From: an uncultured Bacteroidales bacterium
Lineage (GTDB): Bacteria; Bacteroidota; Bacteroidia; Bacteroidales; UBA932
Length of the DNA: 11,519 nucleotides
Assembly: GCA_937898205.1 (NCBI GenBank)
Contig: CALEJC010000128.1
Coordinates: 1 to 11,519 of the forward strand
Direction: 5' to 3'
The notes below the pieces were generated by a model. That model was not told the origin of the DNA and did no database searches. It saw only the letters and a program-made list of their open reading frames with translations. Position numbers and translations under genes: made by a program. Position 1 is the first letter of the stretch. The number at the start of each line of letters is the position of its first letter. Positions 1-7,057 of this stretch are shown here, in pieces.

Positions 1-1
1 C

Positions 2-607
2 ATCAACAAAGGCTTGAAGGAATACGACGGTGACTTAGCCATCGGAGCCTACGGCATCGCCAACAGGTTTACAATGTTTTTTGTGATGATCTGTATGGGC
101 TTCAATCAGGGTCTGCAGCCTATTGCGGGCTATAATTATGGAGCCAGACAGTATAGGAGGGTGAAGCAGATATTTGTCCTCACAGCCAAGTGGGAAGTCC
201 TCGTGACCATGATTTGCTGTCTGTTGTCAGTGATCATCCCTCAGGCTGCGGTGAGCTTGTTTACCAACGACCCTCTGATGGTGGAAAAGGGATCGATGGC
301 GCTGAGATACCTTAATGCAGGATTTGCGATGGTCGGCTTCAGCATGGTTGCGGGCAACTTCTTCCAGTGTCTGGGCATGGTCAAGACCTCAATATTCCTG
401 TCACTGTCGCGACAGCTTCTGCTTCTTGTGCCTCTCATCTTTATTCTTCCTGCCTTCTTTGAGGAGAAGGGAGTCTGGTTCAGCTTTCCGATTTCGGATA
501 TCCTCAGCGTGATAATCTCCGCAATCCTCATCCTCAGGCTCTTCCGCAAGTTTGATACTCTCAAAGATGGCGGTGATGCGGATATACTTGGTAGTGCGAT
601 CAAATAA
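2..607 (+). CDS. MATE family efflux transporter, C-terminal part (5' truncated by window edge)
   Basis: This is the C-terminal 201 residues of an inner-membrane multidrug and toxin extrusion type antiporter, which would export organic cations or drugs in exchange for Na+ or H+. The frame is open to the left edge, so the true start lies outside the window. The stretch GFNQGLQPIAGYNYGA is the conserved segment seen in the second half of MATE proteins. At least five hydrophobic helices follow one another: the helix running into that motif, then WEVLVTMICCLLSVIIP, the segment around AGFAMVGFSMVAGNF, LLLLVPLIFILPAFF, and DILSVIISAILILRLF. It ends in a charged cytosolic tail. MATE proteins are usually about 450 residues with 12 helices, so a little under half is present. 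The next gene starts 6 nt downstream, suggesting cotranscription. The substrate cannot be told from sequence. Confidence 0.9.
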   Translation: MNKGLKEYDGDLAIGAYGIANRFTMFFVMICMGFNQGLQPIAGYNYGARQYRRVKQIFVLTAKWEVLVTMICCLLSVIIPQAAVSLFTNDPLMVEKGSMALRYLNAGFAMVGFSMVAGNFFQCLGMVKTSIFLSLSRQLLLLVPLIFILPAFFEEKGVWFSFPISDILSVIISAILILRLFRKFDTLKDGGDADILGSAIK

Positions 608-613
608 TTCTAT

Positions 614-1195
614 ATGGAAAAGCATCTTATAATCAATATCGGACGCCAGTTCGGCAGCGGCGGAAGACGAGTTGCAGACTGTCTGTCACAGAAACTGGAC
701 ATCCCTGTCTATGACAATGAACTCATCCTCAAGGCGGCTGAAAGAAGCGGCTTTTCTGTGGATCTCTTCCGTAGGAGTGATGAGGTCAAGAGCTTTCTGC
801 GTCTGGATTTCTATCGCAACTCAATCTCTGACGAGGAGCTTTTCATGATCCAGAGCAATGTGATCAAAGAGCTCGCAGATGAGGGTAGCGCAATCTTTGT
901 CGGAAGAGCATCCAACTACATCCTTAGAGATCGCACTTGTCTTGATGTCTTCCTTTCTGCTCCTCTTGAGTGGAGGGTAAACGAGGCAATGACCCGTCTT
1001 GGTCTCGGCATTGAAGATGCCACCAAGCTTGTGACAAAGACAGACAAGTCACGCCAGTCTTGGTATGACTTCTTTACTCTGGGTCACTGGGGCGTGGCTT
1101 CAGAATACGACCTGTGCCTCGACTCCTCACTTCTGGGAGACGAGGGCACTGCCGATTTTATCATCGAGTATGCCCGTCGCAGGGGGCTGTTATAG
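614..1195 (+). CDS. cytidylate kinase-like family protein (AAK_26 type)
   Basis: A 193-residue P-loop protein of the cytidylate-kinase-like family, which is distinct from canonical Cmk. The N-terminus carries IIN-IGRQFGSGGRR (glycine-rich nucleotide-binding loop, residues 10-18), equivalent to the SREFGSGG motif usual in this family. It is followed by PVYDNELI (31-38) and FVGRASNYILRD (95-106). The C-terminal part has DKSRQSWYDFF (144-154) and YDLCLDSS (165-172), which fit the arginine-rich lid and final strand of the family. By family it should be a cytosolic nucleotide kinase, but the real acceptor is not known, and a main CMP kinase is probably encoded elsewhere. It starts 6 nt after the MATE gene and likely shares its transcript. 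Its last codons, TTA TAG, overlap the stop of the convergent CoA-transferase gene. Confidence 0.85.
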   Translation: MEKHLIINIGRQFGSGGRRVADCLSQKLDIPVYDNELILKAAERSGFSVDLFRRSDEVKSFLRLDFYRNSISDEELFMIQSNVIKELADEGSAIFVGRASNYILRDRTCLDVFLSAPLEWRVNEAMTRLGLGIEDATKLVTKTDKSRQSWYDFFTLGHWGVASEYDLCLDSSLLGDEGTADFIIEYARRRGLL

Positions 1196-2491
1196 ACTCA
1201 GATTGTGCCAGTGTGGGCCGAAGCGCTCAAATGCCTGACGATCAAGCATCTCGCGGTCGTCCGGATGGGCGATGCTGATGAGTAGCTTGGCTCTCTCCTG
1301 GAGACTTCTGCCATAGAGATCTACTGCGCCGTATTCGGTCACGATCCAGTGTGCGTCCGGTCTTGGGGTCACTACGCCTGCGCCAGGATTGAGCTGGGCG
1401 ACAATCTTATTCTGGCCTTTGTTGGTGCGCGAAGCGAGAGCGGTGATGCTCTTGCCGCCTTCAGACATGCTGGCGCCTCTGACAAACTCCAGCTGGCCGC
1501 CTGTGCCGCTGAAGATGCGGGTGCCGATGGAGTCTGCGCAGATCTGTCCGGTCAGATCGACCTCTACTGCCGAATTGATGGCCTTCATGTGAGGGTTCTG
1601 GCAGATGATGTATGGGTCGTTGGTGTAGCCGATATCGCGCATATTCACGCTGGGGTTATTGTCAATATATGAGTACACCTCTTGCGAGCCGAGCAGGAAC
1701 GAAGCGACAACCTTGCCGGTGTCGATCTTCTTGCATGCGCCATTGATCACGCCTTTCTTGATGAGGCCAAGGAGGCCGTCAGCAAACATCTCGGTGTGCA
1801 GGCCAAGGTTCTTGTGGCCGCCGAGCTGAGCCGCGAGGGCGTTTGGCAAAGCTCCGATGCCCATCTGGATGCAGTCACCGTCTTCCACCAGCGCTGCGCA
1901 ATTCTTGCCGATGAGCACTTCTGTCGGGGTCGGCTCCGCAAATGCTGCAGTCACCAGAGGCGTGTCGTCTTCCACAAGGTAGTCAAACTTGTCCAGGCTG
2001 ACGAGGTCGCCCAAGGCATAAGGGACATTGGGGTTAACAACACCGATCACCAGATCGGCGCTCTCAATCGCTGCAACCGAGCAGTCAACCGAAGTGCCGA
2101 GGCTCACTCTGCCGTCTTTATCGGGAAGAGAAACATTGACCAGTGCTGCGCCAAGCTTGATGAATCCACATCTATACAGTTTCTGGCTCTCACCCAGGTG
2201 CACAGGAAGGTAGTCGGCATATCCGGCATTGACGTTTTTTCTCACGTTTGGTCCGACAAAGAAACCTTGCTCAAAGAAGATGCCTTCATACTTCGGCTCG
2301 CTGTATGGTGCGGGCCCTTCTGTGTGGAAGTGATGAAAATGCAGATCTGTCACATCTCCGGCATCAGCCCTTCTGCAGAGGGCCTGGATCAGACAATGTG
2401 GCACGCTTGCGACACTGCTAAGGTGCACATGACAATGGGAAGGGATGTGGCTCACTGCCTCGTCGGCAGAAACATACTTGGCTGTTTTCAT
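1190..2491 (-). CDS. acetyl-CoA hydrolase/transferase family protein (4-hydroxybutyrate or butyrate:acetate CoA-transferase-like)
   Basis: A full-length 433-residue class I type CoA-transferase, which would move CoA between short-chain acids such as acetate, butyrate or 4-hydroxybutyrate in fermentative metabolism. The motif GLHTEMFADG (230-239) contains Glu234, aligned with the catalytic glutamate that forms the glutamyl-CoA thioester in AbfT-type enzymes. The C-terminal signature is also complete: GTGGQLEFVRGAS (329-341), GGKSI (345-349), VTEYGAVDLYGRS (384-396) and IAHPDDRE (407-414). QMGIGALPNAL (209-219) is the usual glycine-rich CoA-site segment. The ATG at 2489-2491 gives a normal N-terminus and lies just below a candidate promoter. 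Acid specificity cannot be assigned from these residues. The gene is transcribed alone, divergently from mazG and convergently with the kinase gene. Confidence 0.93.
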   Translation of the reverse strand: MKTAKYVSADEAVSHIPSHCHVHLSSVASVPHCLIQALCRRADAGDVTDLHFHHFHTEGPAPYSEPKYEGIFFEQGFFVGPNVRKNVNAGYADYLPVHLGESQKLYRCGFIKLGAALVNVSLPDKDGRVSLGTSVDCSVAAIESADLVIGVVNPNVPYALGDLVSLDKFDYLVEDDTPLVTAAFAEPTPTEVLIGKNCAALVEDGDCIQMGIGALPNALAAQLGGHKNLGLHTEMFADGLLGLIKKGVINGACKKIDTGKVVASFLLGSQEVYSYIDNNPSVNMRDIGYTNDPYIICQNPHMKAINSAVEVDLTGQICADSIGTRIFSGTGGQLEFVRGASMSEGGKSITALASRTNKGQNKIVAQLNPGAGVVTPRPDAHWIVTEYGAVDLYGRSLQERAKLLISIAHPDDREMLDRQAFERFGPHWHNLSL

Positions 2492-2548
2492 GTTTTAGTG
2501 ATATTTCTTAGATTTGCAATCGCAAAAATAGCAAATATTATATCACTT
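2492..2548. promoter_or_regulatory. divergent promoter region between the CoA-transferase gene and mazG
   Basis: This 57-bp gap must hold both start regions. TAGATTTG at 2509-2516 (+) and TATTTTTG at 2530-2523 (-) each match the Bacteroidetes -7 consensus TAnnTTTG. They face each other across 6 bp, symmetric about 2519.5, with TTTGC/GCAAA as the core dyad. An outer perfect 8-bp inverted repeat, AGTGATAT (2497-2504) and ATATCACT (2540-2547), surrounds them. Neither side has a clear -33 TTTG at the usual spacing. Predicted leaders are about 25-30 nt on each side. The dyads could also be an operator. This is inference from motif matches only. Confidence 0.5.
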
Positions 2549-3340
2549 ATGCATAGTAGAGAAGAAAAAATAAACGCATTTGGAAGACTGCTTGACACGA
2601 TGGATGCCCTGCGTGAGAAGTGCCCCTGGAATGCTGCTCAGACCATGGAAACCATCCGCCCGATGACCGAGGAAGAAGTCTACGAGCTCAGCGATGCCAT
2701 CATAAAAAACGATACTCAAGAGATCAGCAAGGAGATTGGAGACCTGCTGTATCACCTCGTGTTTTATGCACGCATCGCTCAGGAGCAAGGCTTGTTTGAT
2801 GTGGCAGACAGTATAGAAAAAGTCTGCTATAAGATGGAGTTTCGTCACCCTCATGTGTTTGGAGATCTCAAAGATAAAGATTTGACAGCCAAAGATATAG
2901 CTGATACATGGGAGTTGGTTAAGGCCAAAGAGAAGGGTGGCAATAAGACCATCCTTTCCGGCATCCCCGATGCCATGCCTGCCGTCCTTAAAGCCCTCTC
3001 GATGCAGGAAAAAGCTCGCGGATGCGGTTTTGATTGGGAGAAGAAAGAGGATGTATGGGACAAAGTCAGCGAAGAGCTCTCAGAGGTCAAGGAAGCCTGC
3101 GGAGAGGAGGATCAGGACCACATGGAAGAAGAGTTTGGGGATCTGATGTTTGCAGTGATCAATGCTGCGAGGCTCTACGATGTGGATCCGGAAAAGGCAT
3201 TGAGCCGCACATGCAGCAAGTTCCGTCGCAGATTTGGCTACCTCGAAGAGCACACTCTCAAAAAAGGTCGTCTGCTCAGCGAGATGACTCTTGCTGAGAT
3301 GGATGCTATCTGGGATGAGGGCAAGGCGCTCGGTTTGTAG
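2549..3340 (+). CDS. mazG: nucleoside triphosphate pyrophosphohydrolase MazG
   Basis: A 263-residue protein, the same length as E. coli MazG. It hydrolyses NTPs/dNTPs to NMP and pyrophosphate, cleans nucleotide pools, and in E. coli affects ppGpp levels. Both MazG domains are present. The N-terminal one has LREKCPWN (21-28, usually CPWD), EEEVYE (41-46) and EIGDLL (62-67). The C-terminal one has EELSEV (175-180) and EEFGDLMF (194-201). These acidic residues bind Mg2+. GDLKDKDLTAKDIADTWE and KTILSGIP between them are family hallmarks. The frame stays open upstream to 1682 inside the antisense of the CoA-transferase gene, but homology begins at the ATG at 2549, which sits about 33 nt after a -7 element. 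There is no obvious terminator after the gene, so read-through into the GNAT gene is possible. Confidence 0.95.
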   Translation: MHSREEKINAFGRLLDTMDALREKCPWNAAQTMETIRPMTEEEVYELSDAIIKNDTQEISKEIGDLLYHLVFYARIAQEQGLFDVADSIEKVCYKMEFRHPHVFGDLKDKDLTAKDIADTWELVKAKEKGGNKTILSGIPDAMPAVLKALSMQEKARGCGFDWEKKEDVWDKVSEELSEVKEACGEEDQDHMEEEFGDLMFAVINAARLYDVDPEKALSRTCSKFRRRFGYLEEHTLKKGRLLSEMTLAEMDAIWDEGKALGL

Positions 3341-3365
3341 CAATATCATAAAATTGTTATCTTTG
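3334..3365 (+). promoter_or_regulatory. Bacteroidetes-type promoter for the GNAT-prfA operon
   Basis: TTTG at 3334-3337 (-33) and TATCTTTG at 3358-3365 (-7, TAnnTTTG) are separated by 20 bp, matching the Bacteroidetes housekeeping sigma consensus. The -33 box overlaps the last codons of mazG. Transcription should start near 3370, leaving a short leader of about 15 nt before the ATG at 3386. This is the best promoter match in the window. Confidence 0.7.
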
Positions 3366-3385
3366 TAAGTTGTATTGTAAACCAT

Positions 3386-4507
3386 ATGCCTGATTATAAG
3401 ATTGTCCAAGTAGAGAGCAGAAGGGATCTCAGGGAGTTTGTCAGGTTTCCTGACAGGCTATATAAGGATTGCCCGCAATATGTTCCTGCTTTACACTCTG
3501 ATCAGTATAAATCACTCACCGGCGTTTCAACTCTCTCCTATTGCAGCCGCAGGATGTGGCTTGTGAAGGACGGCAAGCAGACAGTAGGGCGCATCTGTGC
3601 GATGGTCAACCCTCGCTACAACGAGAGATATAATACCAAAAGGGCAAGATTTGGATGGTTTGATACTATAAATTCAATTGAAGTGGCCCGCCTTCTCATC
3701 TCAACGGCGGAAGCCTGGGCCAAGGAGCAGGGGATGGAAGAGATCCACGGGCCTCTCTACTACAATACTTTGGGCAAGCAAGGTATGCTGGTCGAGGGCT
3801 TTGACAATATCCCGCCTTTTAATTGTCTTTATAACTATCCATACTACAATGACTTAATTAAGGCCTTGGGCTTTGAGAAGGAGTGTGATTGGTTACAGTA
3901 CAAGATGGTCGCAGATCATGGTGTGCCTGAAAAGACAGAGCGAGTGGCAAAGATAGTCCGGCAGAGATATGACCTGAAGGTTGGTAATCTGAGTTCACTC
4001 AAGAAGGACAAGGCTCTGGTGAGGAAGTTTTTTGAAGTATACAACGAGAGTTTTGCCTCCAGTGTATATAACTTTATCCCCATGACCGAAGCTGAGATGG
4101 ACGAGGAGGCAGCGAGCGTGATGCCATATATCAACGACAAGGCAAGTTGCCTGCTGCTCTCGCCGGAAGGGGAGATTGTTGCTTTTGGCATCTCTTTTCC
4201 GAGCATCTCAAAAGCGCTCCAGAAGGCAAAGGGCAGGCTTTTCCCGTTTGGTTGGATACACTTGCTCAGGGCGCTTAACAACTATGAGACCACAGACCTG
4301 ATGATCAACGGTGCAGCGCCGGATTGGCAGAACAAAGGTGTGAGTGCCGTATATTATAAATTAATGGCCGAGAAGGCCAAGGCGATCGGCAACCGCTGGG
4401 CGATCTCCAATCCTCAGATCGAGTCCAACAGTGCCGTCAATATTTGGAACAGTTATGAGCACGAGTTGTTTATGCGACGTCGTTGCTATATTAAAAAGAT
4501 AGATTAA
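3386..4507 (+). CDS. GNAT-fold (N-acetyltransferase-like) protein of unknown substrate
   Basis: A 373-residue soluble protein resembling a widespread uncharacterised family with an acyl-CoA N-acyltransferase fold. Conserved-looking blocks are FPDRLYKDCPQYVPAL (21-36), VGRICAMVNPRYNE (67-80), the segment around FGWFDT (89-94), HGPLYYNTLGKQGMLVEGFD (121-140) and YNYPYYNDLIKALGFEKECD (149-168). The last third resembles a GNAT core: a strand around DLMINGAAP, then QNKGVSAVYYKLM (315-327), where the Q-x-x-G-x-x-A pattern fits the acetyl-CoA pyrophosphate loop, then SNPQIESNSAVNIWNSY (341-357). The acceptor is unknown, and acetyl-CoA use is inferred from the fold. It lies 7 nt before prfA and shares its promoter, so a link to translation or the ribosome is conceivable but unproven. 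Confidence 0.75.
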   Translation: MPDYKIVQVESRRDLREFVRFPDRLYKDCPQYVPALHSDQYKSLTGVSTLSYCSRRMWLVKDGKQTVGRICAMVNPRYNERYNTKRARFGWFDTINSIEVARLLISTAEAWAKEQGMEEIHGPLYYNTLGKQGMLVEGFDNIPPFNCLYNYPYYNDLIKALGFEKECDWLQYKMVADHGVPEKTERVAKIVRQRYDLKVGNLSSLKKDKALVRKFFEVYNESFASSVYNFIPMTEAEMDEEAASVMPYINDKASCLLLSPEGEIVAFGISFPSISKALQKAKGRLFPFGWIHLLRALNNYETTDLMINGAAPDWQNKGVSAVYYKLMAEKAKAIGNRWAISNPQIESNSAVNIWNSYEHELFMRRRCYIKKID

Positions 4508-4514
4508 AGACCCT

Positions 4515-5600
4515 ATGGCAGACAACAAACTATTGGAGAAGGTACTCTCCCTGCAGGATAAGTTCCAGTCGCTTCAGGACCAGCTTTCAAGCCCTGAGGT
4601 GATGGCTGATATGAAGAAATTTGTCCAGCTCAACAAGGATTATAAGGAGTTGCAACCAATCATTGCAGCAGGTAAGGAATATGAGCGTATGTTGCAGGAT
4701 CTCGCGTCTGCCAAGGATATTCTTGTCAACGAGAAGGATGAGGAGCTTCGCGAAATGGCACGCGAGGAGATCAGCGACATCGAGCCACGTATCCCGGAGA
4801 TGGAGCAGAATATCAAGCTCCTGCTCATCCCTGCCGACCCTGACGACAGCAAGAACGCTATCGTCGAAATCCGCGGTGGTACCGGTGGAGACGAGGCGGC
4901 AATCTTTGCAGGGGACCTCTTCCGCATGTATCAGCACTATGTGGAGTCGCGCGGCTGGAAGCTCGAAGTTACCGATCAGGCACCGGGCACTTCAGGCGGT
5001 TTCAAGCAGATCGTCTTCAAGATCAGCGGCAACGACGGTGTCTATGGCGTGATGAAGTATGAGTCGGGTGTACACCGCGTGCAGCGTGTGCCACAGACAG
5101 AGACCCAGGGACGTATCCAGACTTCTGCGGCTTCGGTAGCGGTCTTCCCTGAGGCAGGCGAATTTGATGTGGAACTCAGCTGGGACGATATCAGACTTGA
5201 CCTCTTCTGTGCTTCAGGTCCTGGCGGACAGGGAGTAAATACTACCTACTCGGCTGTGCGTCTTACCCACATCCCTTCTGGTCTGGTGGTGCAGTGTCAG
5301 GAGGAGCGCTCTCAGCTCAAAAACAAAGACCGCGCATTTGAAGAACTTAGAACCCGTCTTTATAATCTCGAGCACCAAAAGTACCTTGACAGTGTCGCTG
5401 CAAAGCGCAAGACCATGGTGTCTACCGGTGACAGATCGGCTAAGATCCGCACCTACAACTACCCTCAGGGTCGTGTGACAGATCACCGCATCAACTGGTC
5501 AATGTACAACCTCCCTGTATTTATGGATGGTGAGATCCAGGAGTGTATCGATCAACTCCAGATCGCAGAAAACGCCGAGAGACTCAAAGAGACAGAATAG
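4515..5600 (+). CDS. prfA: peptide chain release factor 1 (RF1)
   Basis: A 361-residue class I release factor that recognises UAA and UAG in the ribosomal A site and triggers hydrolysis of peptidyl-tRNA. The GGQ catalytic tripeptide is at 237-239 in ASGPGGQGVN; its glutamine is normally methylated by PrmC. The codon-recognition loop is RVPQTETQGR (191-200), with the PxT tripeptide P193-Q194-T195 that marks RF1 rather than RF2 (SPF). The N-terminal helical domain (1-100) is rich in charged coiled-coil-like helices. EIRGGTGGDEAAIFAGDLF (118-136) is the conserved domain 2 entry. There is no in-frame UGA frameshift site, which belongs to prfB. The gene is second in an operon with the GNAT gene and is closed by the terminator at 5618-5654. 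The prmC gene, often adjacent in other bacteria, is not here. Confidence 0.98.
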   Translation: MADNKLLEKVLSLQDKFQSLQDQLSSPEVMADMKKFVQLNKDYKELQPIIAAGKEYERMLQDLASAKDILVNEKDEELREMAREEISDIEPRIPEMEQNIKLLLIPADPDDSKNAIVEIRGGTGGDEAAIFAGDLFRMYQHYVESRGWKLEVTDQAPGTSGGFKQIVFKISGNDGVYGVMKYESGVHRVQRVPQTETQGRIQTSAASVAVFPEAGEFDVELSWDDIRLDLFCASGPGGQGVNTTYSAVRLTHIPSGLVVQCQEERSQLKNKDRAFEELRTRLYNLEHQKYLDSVAAKRKTMVSTGDRSAKIRTYNYPQGRVTDHRINWSMYNLPVFMDGEIQECIDQLQIAENAERLKETE

Positions 5601-5617
5601 TATTTCCAGTCTCATAA

Positions 5618-5654
5618 GAAGCGCCGACCCTGTCAAGGACCGGCGCTTCTTTTT
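5618..5654 (+). terminator. intrinsic terminator after prfA
   Basis: A perfect 9-bp GC-rich stem, GAAGCGCCG (5618-5626) with CGGCGCTTC (5641-5649), has a 14-nt loop and is followed directly by TTTTT (5650-5654). It begins 18 nt after the prfA stop. On the minus strand the stem is followed only by TTAT, so it would be a weaker stop for transcripts coming from fabF. Confidence 0.9.
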
Positions 5655-5664
5655 ATAACTGCCA

Positions 5665-5745
5665 CTCGTGTGCGCTGAAGGTCGTTTCCGCACCCATCAG
5701 CCTCGTCAAAGCACCTCTCGTGTGCGCCGGGGCCGCTCTCCGCAC
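5665..5745. repeat. two-copy imperfect direct repeat, 52-bp offset, downstream of fabF
   Basis: CTCGTGTGCGC occurs at 5665-5675 and again at 5717-5727. TCCGCAC occurs at 5687-5693 and 5739-5745. Both pairs are exactly 52 bp apart and in the same order, so two units of about 29 bp are related, with roughly 21 of 29 positions identical. Within each unit GTGCG can pair with CGCAC, so each copy can fold as a hairpin. The block is noncoding as far as I can see and is richer in GC than the other gaps here. Confidence 0.55.
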
Positions 5746-5755
5746 ACGAAGTGCT
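5710..5755 (-). terminator. strong hairpin at the 3' end of fabF, possible terminator or RNA-stabilising structure
   Basis: TCGTGTGCG (5718-5726) pairs perfectly with CGCACACGA (5741-5749). An outer AGCAC (5710-5714) pairs with GTGCT (5751-5755), with a small asymmetric bulge between. On the minus strand the structure starts immediately after the fabF stop at 5756-5758. Only TTT follows the stem, so it is a poor Rho-independent terminator. It could protect the mRNA 3' end or assist termination together with the prfA hairpin further on. Confidence 0.45.
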
Positions 5756-7003
5756 CTAGTGTGTCTTGCGGAAGGCGATGCAGGCGTTGTGACCGCCGAA
5801 GCCAAACGAGTCGCTGAGTCCGAGAGTGAGCACTGCCTTGACGGCAGTGTTTGGCGTGTAGTCAAGGTCGCACTCCGGGTCAGGGGTATCAAGGTTGATG
5901 GTTGGCGGAACGATGCCGTCCTGCAGAGCGAGCACAGTGGCTGCGGCCTCTACTGCTCCGGTTGCGCCAAACATGTGACCATGCATTGACTTGGTGCTGC
6001 TGATGTGGCACTTCTGCGCAAATTCGCCGAAGGCAATCTTATATGCGCGTGTCTCTGTGGCGTCGTTGAGGGCAGTGCCTGTGCCGTGGGCGTTGATGTA
6101 TACGCAATCCTTCTCCTGATCAAATCCCGCCTCTTCGAGGGCGATTTTGATGCACTCTGCCTGGGTGCTTCCGTCAGGGCGCGGTGCGGTAGCGTGGTAT
6201 GCATCGCAAGTGCTGCCGTAGCCGACAGCCTCTGCATAGATGTGTGCGCCTCTCGCAACGGCTCTTTCCCACTCCTCGAGGATGATGATTCCTGCGCCGT
6301 CTGCCATCACAAATCCGCCTCTGTTGGCATTAAAAGGAAGCGAAGCATATTTCGGGTCCTCACTGCGGGAGAGTGCGCGTGCATTGGCAAATCCGGCGAT
6401 GCCGATAGGGATGGTGCAGTGGTCTGTGCCGCCTGCTATGATTGCATCTGCATAGCCGTGCTTGATGGCTCTGTAGGCCTCTCCGATGGAGTGAGTGGAA
6501 GTGGCGCATGCGGTTACGATATCAATGCAAGAGCCCTGCGCGCCATATTTGATGGCAATCTGACCTCCGGCGATGTCGCTGATCATCGTAGGGACGAAGT
6601 TGGGCGAAACCCATTGTCCGCTCTGGTCTTCGTTGAATTTGCCGAGCTCGCGCTGGATGGTCTGAAATCCGCCGATGCCGGAGCCGACATAGACGCCAAG
6701 ACGCTTAGGGTCAATGTTTTCCCCTGAGACAAGACCTGAGTCGTTCATAGCCTGATAGGTAGCTGCCATCGCAAAGATTGTAAACGGATCCTGCTTGCGG
6801 ATAAAAGGCTTGTCCATGCCAAACTCCTCCGGCTTGAAATCTCTGATCTTACCTCCGATCTTGACAGGAAGGTTTTCTGTATCAAATTCGGTGATGCGTT
6901 CGATGCCGCATACTCCGTTTTTAAGGTTGTTCCAAAAAGTATTTACGTCTTTACCCACGCAGGAGATAACTCCTATTCCGGTAACAGCTACTCTCTTGTT
7001 CAT
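5756..7003 (-). CDS. fabF: beta-ketoacyl-ACP synthase II (FabF-type)
   Basis: A 415-residue condensing enzyme that extends acyl-ACP with malonyl-ACP in type II fatty acid synthesis in the cytosol. The thiolase-fold Cys-His-His triad is visible: Cys166 in DIVTACATSTHSIGEAY, His306 in NAHGTGTALND, and His343 in KSMHGHMFGATGAVEA. The N-terminus VAVTGIGVISCVG and the C-terminal SFGFGGHNACIAF are typical. The catalytic lysine is K338. The usual KSMTGH reads KSMHGH here. In many Bacteroidales fabF lies next to acpP; no acyl carrier protein gene is nearby here, so this may be a second paralogue. FabF is the best fit, while FabB or a specialised KS cannot be excluded. The start ATG at 7001-7003 is preceded by AGAAG and by a -7 element at 7036-7029. 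Confidence 0.92.
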   Translation of the reverse strand: MNKRVAVTGIGVISCVGKDVNTFWNNLKNGVCGIERITEFDTENLPVKIGGKIRDFKPEEFGMDKPFIRKQDPFTIFAMAATYQAMNDSGLVSGENIDPKRLGVYVGSGIGGFQTIQRELGKFNEDQSGQWVSPNFVPTMISDIAGGQIAIKYGAQGSCIDIVTACATSTHSIGEAYRAIKHGYADAIIAGGTDHCTIPIGIAGFANARALSRSEDPKYASLPFNANRGGFVMADGAGIIILEEWERAVARGAHIYAEAVGYGSTCDAYHATAPRPDGSTQAECIKIALEEAGFDQEKDCVYINAHGTGTALNDATETRAYKIAFGEFAQKCHISSTKSMHGHMFGATGAVEAAATVLALQDGIVPPTINLDTPDPECDLDYTPNTAVKAVLTLGLSDSFGFGGHNACIAFRKTH

Positions 7004-7028
7004 CTTCTAAATTGATTAGTTAAGCCTC

Positions 7029-7036
7029 CAAAGTTA
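7029..7036 (-). promoter_or_regulatory. -7 element for fabF
   Basis: On the minus strand this reads TAACTTTG, an exact match to TAnnTTTG. Predicted initiation near 7022 gives a leader of about 18 nt before the fabF ATG. I do not see a -33 TTTG at the usual distance. Confidence 0.45.
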
Positions 7037-7057
7037 CTAATTTTCGATGATTCTTAG

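Noticed and set aside
1682..2548. A long plus-strand open frame antisense to the CoA-transferase gene, continuous with mazG and adding 289 codons before it.
   Set aside because: The upstream part shows no recognisable domain, while the opposite strand encodes a complete enzyme with all its motifs. MazG homology and normal length begin at the ATG at 2549.
4515..5600. Possible programmed frameshift in the release factor gene.
   Set aside because: That mechanism belongs to prfB (RF2). This gene has the RF1 PxT motif and an uninterrupted frame.
6005..6727. A 240-codon plus-strand open frame antisense to fabF with many cysteines.
   Set aside because: It is a shadow of fabF codon use; it has no recognisable domain and no promoter, and its composition is explained by the complementary strand.
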